From Tropicibacter alexandrii (lineage in GTDB: Bacteria; Pseudomonadota; Alphaproteobacteria; Rhodobacterales; Rhodobacteraceae): a stretch of DNA of 64,000 nucleotides. Under the pieces are notes generated by a model that was not told where the DNA came from, ran no database searches, and saw nothing but the letters and a program-made list of their open reading frames with translations. Location of the stretch: the NCBI RefSeq assembly GCF_003667315.2, contig NZ_RCTZ02000006.1, forward strand, positions 1-64,000. The letters are read 5' to 3'. This document shows positions 8,489-16,724 of the stretch, in pieces. Position 1 is the first letter of the stretch; each line of letters starts with the position of its first letter. A program made the translations under genes and the position numbers.

Positions 8489-10090
8489 ATGACCGCACCC
8501 AAAGTTCTGATTTCCGACAAACTCTCTGACGCCGCCGTGCAGATCTTCCGCGATCGCGGGATCGACGTGGATTTCATGCCCGAGGTGGGCAAGGACAAGG
8601 ACAAGCTGGCCGAGATCATCGGCAAGTATGACGGCCTTGCCATCCGCTCGGCCACCAAGGTGACGCCGACCATCCTTGCTGCCGCCACCAATCTCAAGGT
8701 CGTGGGCCGCGCCGGGATCGGCACCGACAATGTCGACAAGGAAGCCGCATCCAAGGCCGGTGTGATCGTGATGAACACGCCGTTCGGCAACATGATCACC
8801 ACCGCCGAGCACGCCATCGCCATGATGTTCGCCGTCGCCCGCCAGATCCCCGAGGCGTCCGCCTCCACCCATGCGGGCAAGTGGGAAAAGTCTAAGTTCA
8901 TGGGCGTCGAGCTGACCGGCAAGACGCTGGGCGTGATCGGCGCGGGCAATATCGGCGGCATCGTCTGCGACCGCGCCATCGGCCTGAAGATGAAGGTCAT
9001 CGCCTACGATCCCTTCCTGTCGGACGAAAAGGCCGAGAAGATGAAGGTGGAAAAGGTCGAGTTGGACGACCTGCTGAAACGCGCCGATTTCATCACCCTG
9101 CACGTGCCGCTGACCGATGGCACCCGCAACATCCTGTCGCGCGAAAACCTTGAAAAGACCAAGAAGGGCGTGCGCATCATCAACTGTGCCCGTGGCGGTC
9201 TGGTGGACGAACAGGCTCTGGCCGATCTGCTGACATCCGGCCATGTGGCTGGCGCGGCCTTTGACGTGTTCGCCGAGGAACCGGCCACCGAGAACCCGCT
9301 GTTCAACCTGCCCAACGTCGTCTGCACCCCGCATCTTGGGGCCGCGACCACCGAGGCGCAGGAAAACGTGGCGTTGCAGGTGGCCGACCAGATGGCCAAC
9401 TACCTGCTCACCGGGGCCGTGGAAAACGCGCTGAACATGCCCTCTGTCACCGCCGAAGAGGCCAAGATCATGGGGCCGTGGATCAAGCTGGCCGACCATC
9501 TGGGCAACTTCATCGGCCAGATGGCCGACGAAGAGGCCATCGAGGCGATCAACATCCTCTATGATGGCGAGGCGTCCACGATGAACCTTCAGGCGCTGAA
9601 CTGCTCGCTCATCGCCGGGATCATGAAGTCGATCAACCCTGACGTGAACATGGTGTCCGCCCCGATGATCGCCAAGGAACGCGGGATCAAGATCAGCACA
9701 ACCAATCAGGCGCAATCGGGCGCGTTCGAGGGCTATATCAAGGTCACGGTCGTCACCAAGCAGCGCGAACGGTCCATCGCGGGCACCGTGTTCTCGGATG
9801 GCAAGCCGCGCTTCATCCAGATCAAGGGCATCAATATCGACGCCGAGGTGGGCCGCCACATGGTCTACACCACCAACGAGGACGTGCCGGGCATCATCGG
9901 GGCGCTGGGGCAGACCTGTGGCAAGCACGGCGTGAACATCGCGAACTTTACCTTGGGGCGCAAAGAGGCCAAGGGCGAGGCCATCGCGCTGCTCTATGTC
10001 GATGAGCCGATCCCGGCGGCCGCGCGCGAGGACCTGAAGGCCACCGGCCTGTTCAAGCAGATCAAGCCGCTCGTCTTCGACGTCGTCTAA
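8489..10090 (+). CDS. serA: D-3-phosphoglycerate dehydrogenase, long form
   Basis: NAD-dependent first step of serine synthesis. 533 residues, the length of the form with an extra intervening (ASB) domain and a C-terminal ACT domain. Visible: substrate loop RSATKV, nucleotide fold GVIGAGNIGGIVCDRA, INCARGGLVDEQAL carrying the catalytic-site Arg, FAEEPATENPL and the catalytic His in CTPHLGAATTEAQ. The ACT domain begins around GRHMVYTTNEDVPGIIG and probably senses serine. It lies 84 nt after serC and ends before a clear terminator. Confidence 0.97.
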   Translation: MTAPKVLISDKLSDAAVQIFRDRGIDVDFMPEVGKDKDKLAEIIGKYDGLAIRSATKVTPTILAAATNLKVVGRAGIGTDNVDKEAASKAGVIVMNTPFGNMITTAEHAIAMMFAVARQIPEASASTHAGKWEKSKFMGVELTGKTLGVIGAGNIGGIVCDRAIGLKMKVIAYDPFLSDEKAEKMKVEKVELDDLLKRADFITLHVPLTDGTRNILSRENLEKTKKGVRIINCARGGLVDEQALADLLTSGHVAGAAFDVFAEEPATENPLFNLPNVVCTPHLGAATTEAQENVALQVADQMANYLLTGAVENALNMPSVTAEEAKIMGPWIKLADHLGNFIGQMADEEAIEAINILYDGEASTMNLQALNCSLIAGIMKSINPDVNMVSAPMIAKERGIKISTTNQAQSGAFEGYIKVTVVTKQRERSIAGTVFSDGKPRFIQIKGINIDAEVGRHMVYTTNEDVPGIIGALGQTCGKHGVNIANFTLGRKEAKGEAIALLYVDEPIPAAAREDLKATGLFKQIKPLVFDVV

Positions 10091-10106
10091 GGTCTTGAAA
10101 TCAAGC

Positions 10107-10134
10107 GCCGCCCCGATGTGCCGGGGCGGCTTTT
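10107..10134 (+). terminator. Intrinsic terminator after serA
   Basis: GCCGCCCC / GGGGCGGC stem with an 8-base loop followed by TTTTCTC, 16 nt after the serA stop. It abuts the 3' end of the minus-strand gene at 10136 and may serve both directions. Confidence 0.88.
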
Positions 10135-10135
10135 C

Positions 10136-10501
10136 TCATTTGCGGTTGGTGACGACCACCACCGCGAAGACCAGCATCGACAGGATCGTCAGGACCGAGC
10201 CGAGCTTGGCGAACAGCTCGCTCGTTTCGCGGATGGCCATGACGATGCCCGGCACGATCAGCACCAGCCCGGCGACCGCCAGAGCAAAATGCACCTTGGC
10301 CAGAACTCCCCCGGCGGCTTCGGGCACCAGATGGTAATAAAAGGCGAAGATCGCCATGCTGACCCAGCCCAGCAAGTTCAGGTGGGCATGGGCGGGCGAC
10401 AGCCCGTGATCGGCGCTGGCCGACATCTGGATGCCCCAAGCCATGCCGATCAGCGCCGACAGGACGCCGACCAGCAGGAAACCAAGTGATAGCCCTCTCA
10501 T
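10136..10501 (-). CDS. Small four-helix membrane protein, unknown function
   Basis: 121 residues from the ATG at 10501, with four hydrophobic stretches (about 5-25, 40-62, 68-88 and 98-118). The second carries HAHLNLLGWVSMAIFAFYYH: two His separated by one residue, an Asn, and a His about 18 residues on, resembling metal- or haem-ligand patterns of heme-copper oxidase subunit I helices. The sequence is too short to be an oxidase. The ATG overlaps the TGA of a 32-codon upstream ORF, so they are translationally coupled. LysR is divergent. I do not recognise a named function. Confidence 0.75.
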   Translation of the reverse strand: MRGLSLGFLLVGVLSALIGMAWGIQMSASADHGLSPAHAHLNLLGWVSMAIFAFYYHLVPEAAGGVLAKVHFALAVAGLVLIVPGIVMAIRETSELFAKLGSVLTILSMLVFAVVVVTNRK

Positions 10502-10596
10502 TGTCCGGCCTCCTTCGCAGTCAGGGACGGAGCGGTGACGCCCGGATGACGCGGGGCACAGGCGGGGTCGTCGGGCCCAAGGATATGATCTTTCAT
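10498..10596 (-). CDS. 32-residue ORF coupled to the small membrane protein
   Basis: ATG at 10596 with GGGAGAAAGC directly upstream, a good ribosome site. It encodes MKDHILGPDDPACAPRHPGV followed by 12 more residues, TAPSLTAKEAGQ, and stops in an ATGA overlap (10498-10501) with the membrane protein gene. The peptide has one Cys and no membrane segment. The site and overlap argue for real translation, either as a peptide or as a leader that sets expression of the next gene. No homologue is known to me. Confidence 0.5.
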   Translation of the reverse strand: MKDHILGPDDPACAPRHPGVTAPSLTAKEAGQ

Positions 10597-10714
10597 GCTT
10601 TCTCCCGTAATCAGGCACGCCGGCCCGCTTGGCGCGGCATGTGCCGTTGGGCAAAGTTTGTCGGGAATTCGCATATATGAGAAATTGATTGTTTGTATTA
10701 CTATTATTCGTGCC

Positions 10715-11668
10715 ATGAATTTGAAGAACTTCGATCTCAACCTGCTGAAGGTGCTCGACGCGCTGCTCAGCACCGGCTCGACCACCGAGGCGGCGGACCG
10801 TGTCGGCCTGTCCCAGCCCGCCGTGTCTGCCGCGCTGGGCCGCTTGCGGCACGCGCTGGACGATCCGCTGCTGATCCGCGAGGGGCGGCGCATGGTCGCC
10901 ACGGATTACGCCCAAAGCCTGCGCGATCCGCTGCGGCGCCTGCTGGACGAAACGCAGGCCCTGCTGGCGGGACCGGACAGGTTCGACCCGGCCCGGGCGC
11001 AGGTCAGCTTCAAGATATCGGCCTCGGATTTCATGGCCGACATGCTGATGCCGCAGCTTGCCGATTTCTGCGTGCGCAGGGCGCCGGGCGTGATCGTGCA
11101 GCTCGTCGACCTCGTGCCCGACAGTTATGTCGGCATCATCGACCGGGACCGCGCCTACTTGGCCCTGATCCCGCGCATGAAGGTGCCGGAGTTCATCTCG
11201 GAGCAGCACCTGTTCTGGTCTAGTTTCGTGACCGTGGCGCGCAAGGGGCATCCCCGCCTGCGCCATCTTGCGCCGGGCGCGACCATTCCCATCGACCTGT
11301 TCTGCGATCTGGGCCATGTGCTGTTCTCGCCCGAAGGCAATCTTGGCGCGATGGGCGATGCCGCGCTGGCTGCCGTGGGGCGCACGCGCCGGGTGGTGAT
11401 GACGATGCCCGTCTTTCACGGGGTCTACACGGCGGTGTCGCAAAGCGACCTGATCGCCCTGTTGCCAAGGCCACTGGCGCAGGCCAAGGCGGAGCTTATC
11501 GGGCTGGACCTGTACGAGGCGCCGACGCCGATCGCACCGGCGCAGATCGTCATGGTCTGGCACAGCCGCGCGGACCGCAACCCGGCGCATCGCTGGATGC
11601 GCGAACAGATCCAAAGATTGCTCAGCCCGCTGGATGAGGGGCTTACGCCGCAGCGCGGCATCAGCTAG
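10715..11668 (+). CDS. LysR family transcriptional regulator
   Basis: 317 residues from the ATG at 10715; the frame is open for 40 codons upstream through an AT-rich promoter region, but MNLKNFDLNLLKVLDALLST is a standard LysR opening. The helix-turn-helix is TEAADRVGLSQPAVSAALGRLRHAL at about residues 23-47, followed by LLIREGRRMVATDYA and a substrate-binding domain. It is divergent from the 32-codon ORF and membrane protein gene and may control them, as LysR genes usually control a divergent neighbour. It is followed after 9 nt by the phosphatase gene. Confidence 0.9.
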   Translation: MNLKNFDLNLLKVLDALLSTGSTTEAADRVGLSQPAVSAALGRLRHALDDPLLIREGRRMVATDYAQSLRDPLRRLLDETQALLAGPDRFDPARAQVSFKISASDFMADMLMPQLADFCVRRAPGVIVQLVDLVPDSYVGIIDRDRAYLALIPRMKVPEFISEQHLFWSSFVTVARKGHPRLRHLAPGATIPIDLFCDLGHVLFSPEGNLGAMGDAALAAVGRTRRVVMTMPVFHGVYTAVSQSDLIALLPRPLAQAKAELIGLDLYEAPTPIAPAQIVMVWHSRADRNPAHRWMREQIQRLLSPLDEGLTPQRGIS

Positions 11669-11677
11669 GGTCACGCC

Positions 11678-12445
11678 ATGATTTATGCAGTCGGTGATAT
11701 TCACGGCCAGTTGGCCGAACTGGAACGGGTGCTTGCCCTGATCGACGCCGATGGCGGGTCGCGCGCGCGCGTTGTTTTCCTTGGGGATTACGTGGATCGC
11801 GGGCCGGACAGCCGCGGGGTGGTCGACCGGTTTCTGAAGGGTCTGGACGAGGGCCGGGACTGGGTTTTTCTCAAGGGCAATCACGATGCCATGTTCCAGC
11901 GGTTCCTGTCGGACGGGACGGTGACGGACGATCATATCAAGTCGGGCAAGCTTTGGTTGCACCCGTCGCTGGGCGGCAACACCACGCTGGCCTCCTATCT
12001 GGATATGACGGCCTTGATGCACGACCTTGGCGCGCCGCCGATCGAAAGCTTTGGTTTCGATCCCATGCCCGATGCGCTGGTGCTGAAGGTTCTGAGTGCC
12101 GTAGGCGCGGCCGTGCCCGAAGAGCACCGGGCGTTTTTCGCGGAACTCGCGCTGTGGCACGAAGAGGATGACAAGATCTTTGTCCATGCGGGGGTGCGGC
12201 CCGGCGTGCCGATGGGGATGCAGGACCCCGAAGACCTGTTCTGGATTCGCGAGCCGTTCCTGTCCGACACGCGCAGCCATGGCGCGCTGATCGTCCATGG
12301 CCACACCGCACTGGAGGCACCGGAACGCTATATCAACCGGGTGAACCTTGACAGCGGGGCGGGCTATGGACGCCCGCTGACCGCCGCCGTGTTCGATGAG
12401 GGCGGGATCTTCACCCTCACCGAACGGGGGCGCGTGCCCCTATGA
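11678..12445 (+). CDS. PPP-family serine/threonine phosphatase (metallophosphoesterase)
   Basis: 255 residues with the three metal-binding signatures of the PPP family in order: GDIHGQ (residues 7-12), GDYVDRG (about 48-54) and GNHD (about 72-75), then VHAGV and HGHT for the remaining His ligands. Related bacterial enzymes remove phosphate from Ser/Thr or hydrolyse diadenosine tetraphosphate; the substrate here cannot be told. It starts 9 nt after the LysR stop, so it is probably cotranscribed. Its last 6 bases overlap the convergent SulP gene, tail to tail. Confidence 0.9.
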   Translation: MIYAVGDIHGQLAELERVLALIDADGGSRARVVFLGDYVDRGPDSRGVVDRFLKGLDEGRDWVFLKGNHDAMFQRFLSDGTVTDDHIKSGKLWLHPSLGGNTTLASYLDMTALMHDLGAPPIESFGFDPMPDALVLKVLSAVGAAVPEEHRAFFAELALWHEEDDKIFVHAGVRPGVPMGMQDPEDLFWIREPFLSDTRSHGALIVHGHTALEAPERYINRVNLDSGAGYGRPLTAAVFDEGGIFTLTERGRVPL

Positions 12446-14182
12446 CGCGACGCTGACAGGCGTCGTCAACCGGGCCCATGCATCGTATTGCGACAGGAAG
12501 ACCTCTCCGCTGAGGTCGCTGAGCAGGTGCGAGCGGTTGAGCCGGTCCATGACCGGGCCCTTGACCTCGGACAGGTGCAGCTTGATCCCGGTTTCGGACA
12601 GGCGCTTGTTCAGCTCTTCGAGCGTTTCCAGCGCCGACAGGTCGACCTCGTTCACGGCGGCGAAGTGCAGCACGACATGGCGCAGCGCCGTGTCGCCTGC
12701 GACGCGGTTCAGCACGTAATCCTCGAGAAAGCGCGCATTGGCGAAATACAGGCTTTCATCCACCCGCAGCGTGACGAGATGCGGACGCGTCTCGACCTTG
12801 TGCCGGTTGATGTTGCGGAAATGCTGGGTGCCCGGCACCAGTCCGACCTCTGCCACGTGTGGCCGCGAGGTGCGGTAGAGGTGCAGCCCGATCGAGATCA
12901 GCACCCCGGCGGACACGCCCATTTCCACGCCGAACCCAAGCGTCAGAAGGATCGTTGCCGCGACGGCGGCGAAGTCGACCTTGGAATAGCCCCACGCCTT
13001 TTTCAGGATGCTGAAATCCACGAGGCTCAGCACGGCGACGATGATCGTCGCGGCCAGCGTCGCCTTGGGCAGGAAATACAGCAGCGGCGTCAGGACCAGC
13101 GTCGCGATCAGGATGCCCACGGCGGTATAGGCGCCCGCGGCGGGGGTCTCGGCGCCCGCGTCGAAATTCACGACAGAGCGGGAAAAGCCCCCGGTGACCG
13201 GGAAACCACCGGTCACCGCCGCGCCGATATTCGAGGTGCCCAGACCGATCAGTTCCTGATCGGGCGAAATGCGCTGGCGGCGTTTCGCGGCCAGCGTCTG
13301 GGCCACGGACACGGATTCGACAAAGCCGATGATCGAGATCAGCAGCGCCGACATGAACAGCTGCGACCACAGCGCGGGTGACAGCGACGGCAGCGACAGC
13401 GGCGGCAGGCCCATCGGCACCTCGCCCACGATCTTGACGCCCTGTTTGTCCAGCGCAAAGCCCCATGTCAGCAGGATGGTGACGGCGACGGCAGCCACCG
13501 GCCCGGCCTTTGCCCCGATATCGGCCATGCGCGGGCTGAGCCCCCGCGAGATCAGCAGCGGCTTGAGCCCCTTGCGCACCCAGAACAGGAAGGCCGTCGT
13601 GATCATCCCCATCCAAAGGGTCGTGCCGTTGGCCTCGCCCAGATGCGAAAACAGCGATCCCAGCAGACCCAGCAGGGTGTGGCCATGCGCCTCGACGCCA
13701 AAGATGTGCTTGAGCTGCGAGGTGGCGATCAGGATGCCCGACGCAGTGATGAAGCCCGCGATCACCGGGTGGCTGAGGAAATTCGCCAGAAAGCCCAGCT
13801 TGAACAGGCCCAGAACCGTCAGGATCAGGCCCGAGATGAAGGCCAGCGTGATGGCCGCCAGCGCGATGCTGGCCGGGTCGGTCAGGCCCAGATTGCCGAT
13901 GGCGGCGGCGGTCATCAGCGACACGACGGCCACCGGCCCCACCGCCAGCGCGCGCGAGGTGCCGAAGATGGCGTATAGCAGCAGCGGCGCGATGGAGGCA
14001 TAAAGCCCCATCTCGGCGGGCAGGCCCGCCAGCAGCGCATAAGCCAGCGATTGCGGGATCAGCATGATCGTCACGATCACCGCCGCGACGATGTCGGAGG
14101 TGGCGGTTTCGCGGTCGTAGGTCTTGGCCCATTGCAGGATCGGAAGATACTGCCTGAAGCCGTCAAGGATGGGACGTGGCAT
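12440..14182 (-). CDS. SulP family anion transporter with STAS domain
   Basis: 580 residues. The N-terminal signature DIVAAVIVTIMLIPQSLAYA is followed by about 10-12 membrane helices, and the last ~130 residues form a cytosolic STAS domain (VTLRVDESLYFANARFLEDY, then VDLSALETLEELNKRL). The ATG at 14182 has AGGA 8 nt upstream. SulP proteins move sulfate, bicarbonate or other anions; sulfate or sulfite fits the context because a sulfide:quinone reductase fusion lies just upstream and both genes have the same operator type. It is transcribed separately, since a terminator at 14278-14317 ends the upstream gene. Confidence 0.92.
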   Translation of the reverse strand: MPRPILDGFRQYLPILQWAKTYDRETATSDIVAAVIVTIMLIPQSLAYALLAGLPAEMGLYASIAPLLLYAIFGTSRALAVGPVAVVSLMTAAAIGNLGLTDPASIALAAITLAFISGLILTVLGLFKLGFLANFLSHPVIAGFITASGILIATSQLKHIFGVEAHGHTLLGLLGSLFSHLGEANGTTLWMGMITTAFLFWVRKGLKPLLISRGLSPRMADIGAKAGPVAAVAVTILLTWGFALDKQGVKIVGEVPMGLPPLSLPSLSPALWSQLFMSALLISIIGFVESVSVAQTLAAKRRQRISPDQELIGLGTSNIGAAVTGGFPVTGGFSRSVVNFDAGAETPAAGAYTAVGILIATLVLTPLLYFLPKATLAATIIVAVLSLVDFSILKKAWGYSKVDFAAVAATILLTLGFGVEMGVSAGVLISIGLHLYRTSRPHVAEVGLVPGTQHFRNINRHKVETRPHLVTLRVDESLYFANARFLEDYVLNRVAGDTALRHVVLHFAAVNEVDLSALETLEELNKRLSETGIKLHLSEVKGPVMDRLNRSHLLSDLSGEVFLSQYDAWARLTTPVSVAS

Positions 14183-14243
14183 CGGCTTGTCCTGATTTCG
14201 GCGGTGAAAGCTTCACCGGATTCGTATATTCAGTTCGGTATAT

Positions 14244-14259
14244 ATTCTAAAATCGGAAT
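14244..14259. promoter_or_regulatory. ATTC-N8-GAAT operator before the SulP gene
   Basis: ATTCTAAAATCGGAAT, an inverted repeat ATTC-N8-GAAT in AT-rich DNA 62 bp before the SulP start. This is the motif reported for the sulfide-sensing ArsR-type repressor SqrR of Rhodobacter capsulatus. A second, partial site (ATTC-N8-ATAT) lies just 5' of it at 14228-14243. No SqrR-like gene is visible next to it. Confidence 0.7.
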
Positions 14260-14277
14260 TTGAAAAGGGGCAAACTG

Positions 14278-14317
14278 GAAAAAGCCAAGGCCGGGCAAAG
14301 ATATGCGCCCGGCCTTG
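14278..14317 (-). terminator. Terminator of the DUF442-SQR gene
   Basis: On the minus strand CAAGGCCGGGC / GCCCGGCCTTG with a 10-base loop is followed by GCTTTTTCC. It lies 18 nt past the stop of the DUF442-SQR gene. Confidence 0.88.
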
Positions 14318-14334
14318 CGATTTGGTCAACGCGG

Positions 14335-16008
14335 TCAGCCCGCTGAGACGGTTTCGGGCCGGGCCATCCATTCCTTGCCGCGCAGCATCGCCTTCCAGTA
14401 GATCGGCGGCAGGATCTGCTCCTTGAGCAGCCACGCCGCGCGGGTCGGTTTGGTGCCGTCGATCATCCATGTCGGGAAGGATGGCAGCAGCGTGCCGCCA
14501 TAGCCAAATTCGGCCAGCACGATCTTGCCGCGCTCCACGGTCAGCGGGCAGGAGCCGTAGCCATTATAAACCGCGCGCGGCGCGCCGCCATTGATGTCGG
14601 CGACGACGTTTTCCGCCACGATCGGCGCCTGAATGCGCGCAGCGGCGGCGGTTTTGGCGTTGGGGGCGTTCATCACGTCGCCCAGCGACCAGATATTGTC
14701 ATAGGTCTTGTGGCGCAGGGTGCTTTGATCCACGTCGACCCAACCGGCGGCATCGGCCAAGGGCGAGACGCGGATGAAGTCCGGCGCGGTCTGGGGCGGG
14801 CAGACATGCATCATGTCGAACTCGACGGTGACCTCGGTCGGCTCGGCCCCGGGCTTGGCCACCTTGAACGTTGCCTTTTTCGCCGGACCATCGACCGCAA
14901 CAAGGTTGTGGAAGAAGTTCAGGTCGGCGCTGTATTTCTGGATATAGCTTTCCAGCGCGGGCACGTAATCCTTGACGCCAAACAGCACGCCCCCGGCATT
15001 CATGAACTGAATGTCGATGTTCTTCAGCACACCCTCGCGGAACCAATGGTCGCCCGACAGGTACAGCGCCTTTTGCGGCGCACCGGCGCATTTGATCGGC
15101 ATGGGCGGCTGGGTGAACAGGGCGCGGCCCTCTTTCAGGCCCTTGACCAGCTCCCACGTGTAGGGGGCCAGATCGTAGCGGTAGTTGGACGTCACGCCGT
15201 TCTTGCCCAGCGTCTCCACCAGGCCATCCACGGCCCCCCAGTTCAGTTTCAGCCCCGGGCAGACGATCAGCCGGTCGTATTTCACGACGCGGCAGCCATC
15301 GAGGATCACGGCGTTGTTCTGCGGCTCGAACGCGGCGACGGCGGATTTGATCCAATGCACGCCCTTGGGGATGAGCGAGCCCATCGTCCGCGCGGTGGTG
15401 CTCGCCTCGAAGACGCCGCCGCCGACCATCGTCCAGCCGGGCTGGTAATAATGCACATCCGCCGGGTCGAGGATGGCGATGCTCAGCCCCGCCCGGCGCG
15501 ATTGCAGCGACGAGGCGACAGAGATACCCGCCGCGCCGCCGCCGACGATGACGATGTCGAACTTGGCGTCGCCCTCATCCGTGGGGGTCTTGCCGCCATT
15601 GACGATGCGGCGCACGACGCCTGCCATGTCGTAGCCAGCGGCCTTGGTCGCTTCCAGGATTTCGGCGGGGGATTTGGACTTGGCCTGGCTCAGCGACCAA
15701 AGCGTGGCCGAGCGCGTTCCGGTGCGGCAGTAGGCAAAGACCGGGCCGGGCAGGGTGCGCATCAGCGTGTCGAACGCGTCGGCATCGTCATCCGACACCT
15801 TGCCGCCGACGACGGGCAGATAGGCGGCTTGCAGCCCTGCGGCCTCGGCAGCTGCGTGGATTTCCTCGAAGGCGGGCTGATCGGCGCCCTCGCCATCGGG
15901 GCGGTTGCAGATGATCGAGCGATAGCCCGCCGCCTTGATGTCTGCGATATCGTCGGCGGTGATTTGCGGCGACACGGTGATGTCGGCGTTGATCCTCTTG
16001 AATTCCAT
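14335..16008 (-). CDS. DUF442 phosphatase-like / sulfide:quinone oxidoreductase-like fusion
   Basis: 557 residues from the ATG at 16008 (GGAGGAG upstream). Residues 1-~110 are a DUF442 (beta-lactamase-hydrolase-like) domain with a protein-tyrosine-phosphatase loop, YCRTGTRSATLW. The rest is a FAD-dependent SQR-type oxidoreductase: IVIVGGGAAGISVASSL binds FAD, GGGVFEAS and CPGLKLNWG follow, and IWSLGDVMNAPNAKTAAAA is the second FAD motif. It probably oxidises sulfide to polysulfide at the membrane. It has its own operator at 16053 and terminator at 14278. Only one conserved Cys pair can be guessed, so SQR versus related flavoprotein activity is open. Confidence 0.88.
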   Translation of the reverse strand: MEFKRINADITVSPQITADDIADIKAAGYRSIICNRPDGEGADQPAFEEIHAAAEAAGLQAAYLPVVGGKVSDDDADAFDTLMRTLPGPVFAYCRTGTRSATLWSLSQAKSKSPAEILEATKAAGYDMAGVVRRIVNGGKTPTDEGDAKFDIVIVGGGAAGISVASSLQSRRAGLSIAILDPADVHYYQPGWTMVGGGVFEASTTARTMGSLIPKGVHWIKSAVAAFEPQNNAVILDGCRVVKYDRLIVCPGLKLNWGAVDGLVETLGKNGVTSNYRYDLAPYTWELVKGLKEGRALFTQPPMPIKCAGAPQKALYLSGDHWFREGVLKNIDIQFMNAGGVLFGVKDYVPALESYIQKYSADLNFFHNLVAVDGPAKKATFKVAKPGAEPTEVTVEFDMMHVCPPQTAPDFIRVSPLADAAGWVDVDQSTLRHKTYDNIWSLGDVMNAPNAKTAAAARIQAPIVAENVVADINGGAPRAVYNGYGSCPLTVERGKIVLAEFGYGGTLLPSFPTWMIDGTKPTRAAWLLKEQILPPIYWKAMLRGKEWMARPETVSAG

Positions 16009-16052
16009 GACGCGCGCTCCTCCGGCTGTGGAATCGGTATACGGCAATATAC

Positions 16053-16068
16053 ATTCAGAACTGTGAAT
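16053..16068. promoter_or_regulatory. ATTC-N8-GAAT operator before the DUF442-SQR gene
   Basis: ATTCAGAACTGTGAAT, the same ATTC-N8-GAAT symmetry as at 14244, 45 bp before the DUF442-SQR start. The surrounding stretch is AT-rich (GGTATACGGCAATATACATT). Two copies before two sulfur genes make chance unlikely. Confidence 0.72.
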
Positions 16069-16279
16069 TTAAAGTGCCATGCGGTCGCAGCCTTGGCGCG
16101 CACGAAAACGGGGGAAACCTGAACTTCGTGTGAAGATGTTCCCGAATATTTCGGAAAATGCCGAAGATTCGCGCGGTCCTTAACGGTTTTGTAACGATTC
16201 CCGGAAAATTGCCCGCTCTCCCTGCGGTAGATTGTCCCTATGCCTTGACGGCAGATCAGGACCAACAGGGAGAACGCAA

Positions 16280-16714
16280 ATGTCCGACAAATTCATCGTC
16301 GGCTTCGATGGCAGCGATACGGCGCAACGCGCGCTGGATTTCGCCACGAGCCGGGCCAAGGCGCAGGGGGGCAGCGTGCTGATCGCGCATGTCCTTGAAT
16401 GGTCGCCCTATTCCTTTCTGACCCCCACCGAGATCGAGGAACGCCACCAGCGCCGGACCGAGGAAATGGCGCGCGCCGAAACCGCCATCGTCAACCCGGC
16501 CAAAGCATCGGTCGAGGCGGCGGGCGTGCCGGTCGAGACGGTGCTGAAATTCGGCCATATCGCCGAGACGCTGTGCAAGCTGGCCGAGAAGGAGGGCGCC
16601 ACACAGGTTGTGATCGGCCGCAACGGCCATTCCACCTTTGGCAGCCGGGTGTTCGGATCGGTCGCCGGGTCGCTTGTCCAGACATCGCCGGTGCCTTGCA
16701 CCATTGTGCCGTAA
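16280..16714 (+). CDS. Universal stress protein UspA family
   Basis: 144 residues from the ATG at 16280 with AGGGAGAA upstream. The fold opens with [18 protein letters not shown] and closes with the ATP-binding pattern [20 protein letters not shown] (G-x2-G-x9-G-S/T type), so it is the nucleotide-binding class. It probably acts in stress or energy-status signalling. It follows the divergent DUF442-SQR promoter and precedes the symporter gene by 10 nt, implying cotranscription with that transporter. Confidence 0.93.
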   Translation: MSDKFIVGFDGSDTAQRALDFATSRAKAQGGSVLIAHVLEWSPYSFLTPTEIEERHQRRTEEMARAETAIVNPAKASVEAAGVPVETVLKFGHIAETLCKLAEKEGATQVVIGRNGHSTFGSRVFGSVAGSLVQTSPVPCTIVP

Positions 16715-16724
16715 GGGGGTTTTC

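Noticed and set aside
7214-9928. 904-codon minus-strand open frame opposite serC-serA
   Set aside because: It is the antisense shadow of two recognised genes in GC-rich DNA; its composition is His/Asp/Gly/Arg-rich and no domain is visible.
10136-12304. 722-codon minus-strand frame running through LysR and the phosphatase
   Set aside because: Only its last 121 codons have membrane-protein character and a good coupled start; the rest is antisense to two clear genes.
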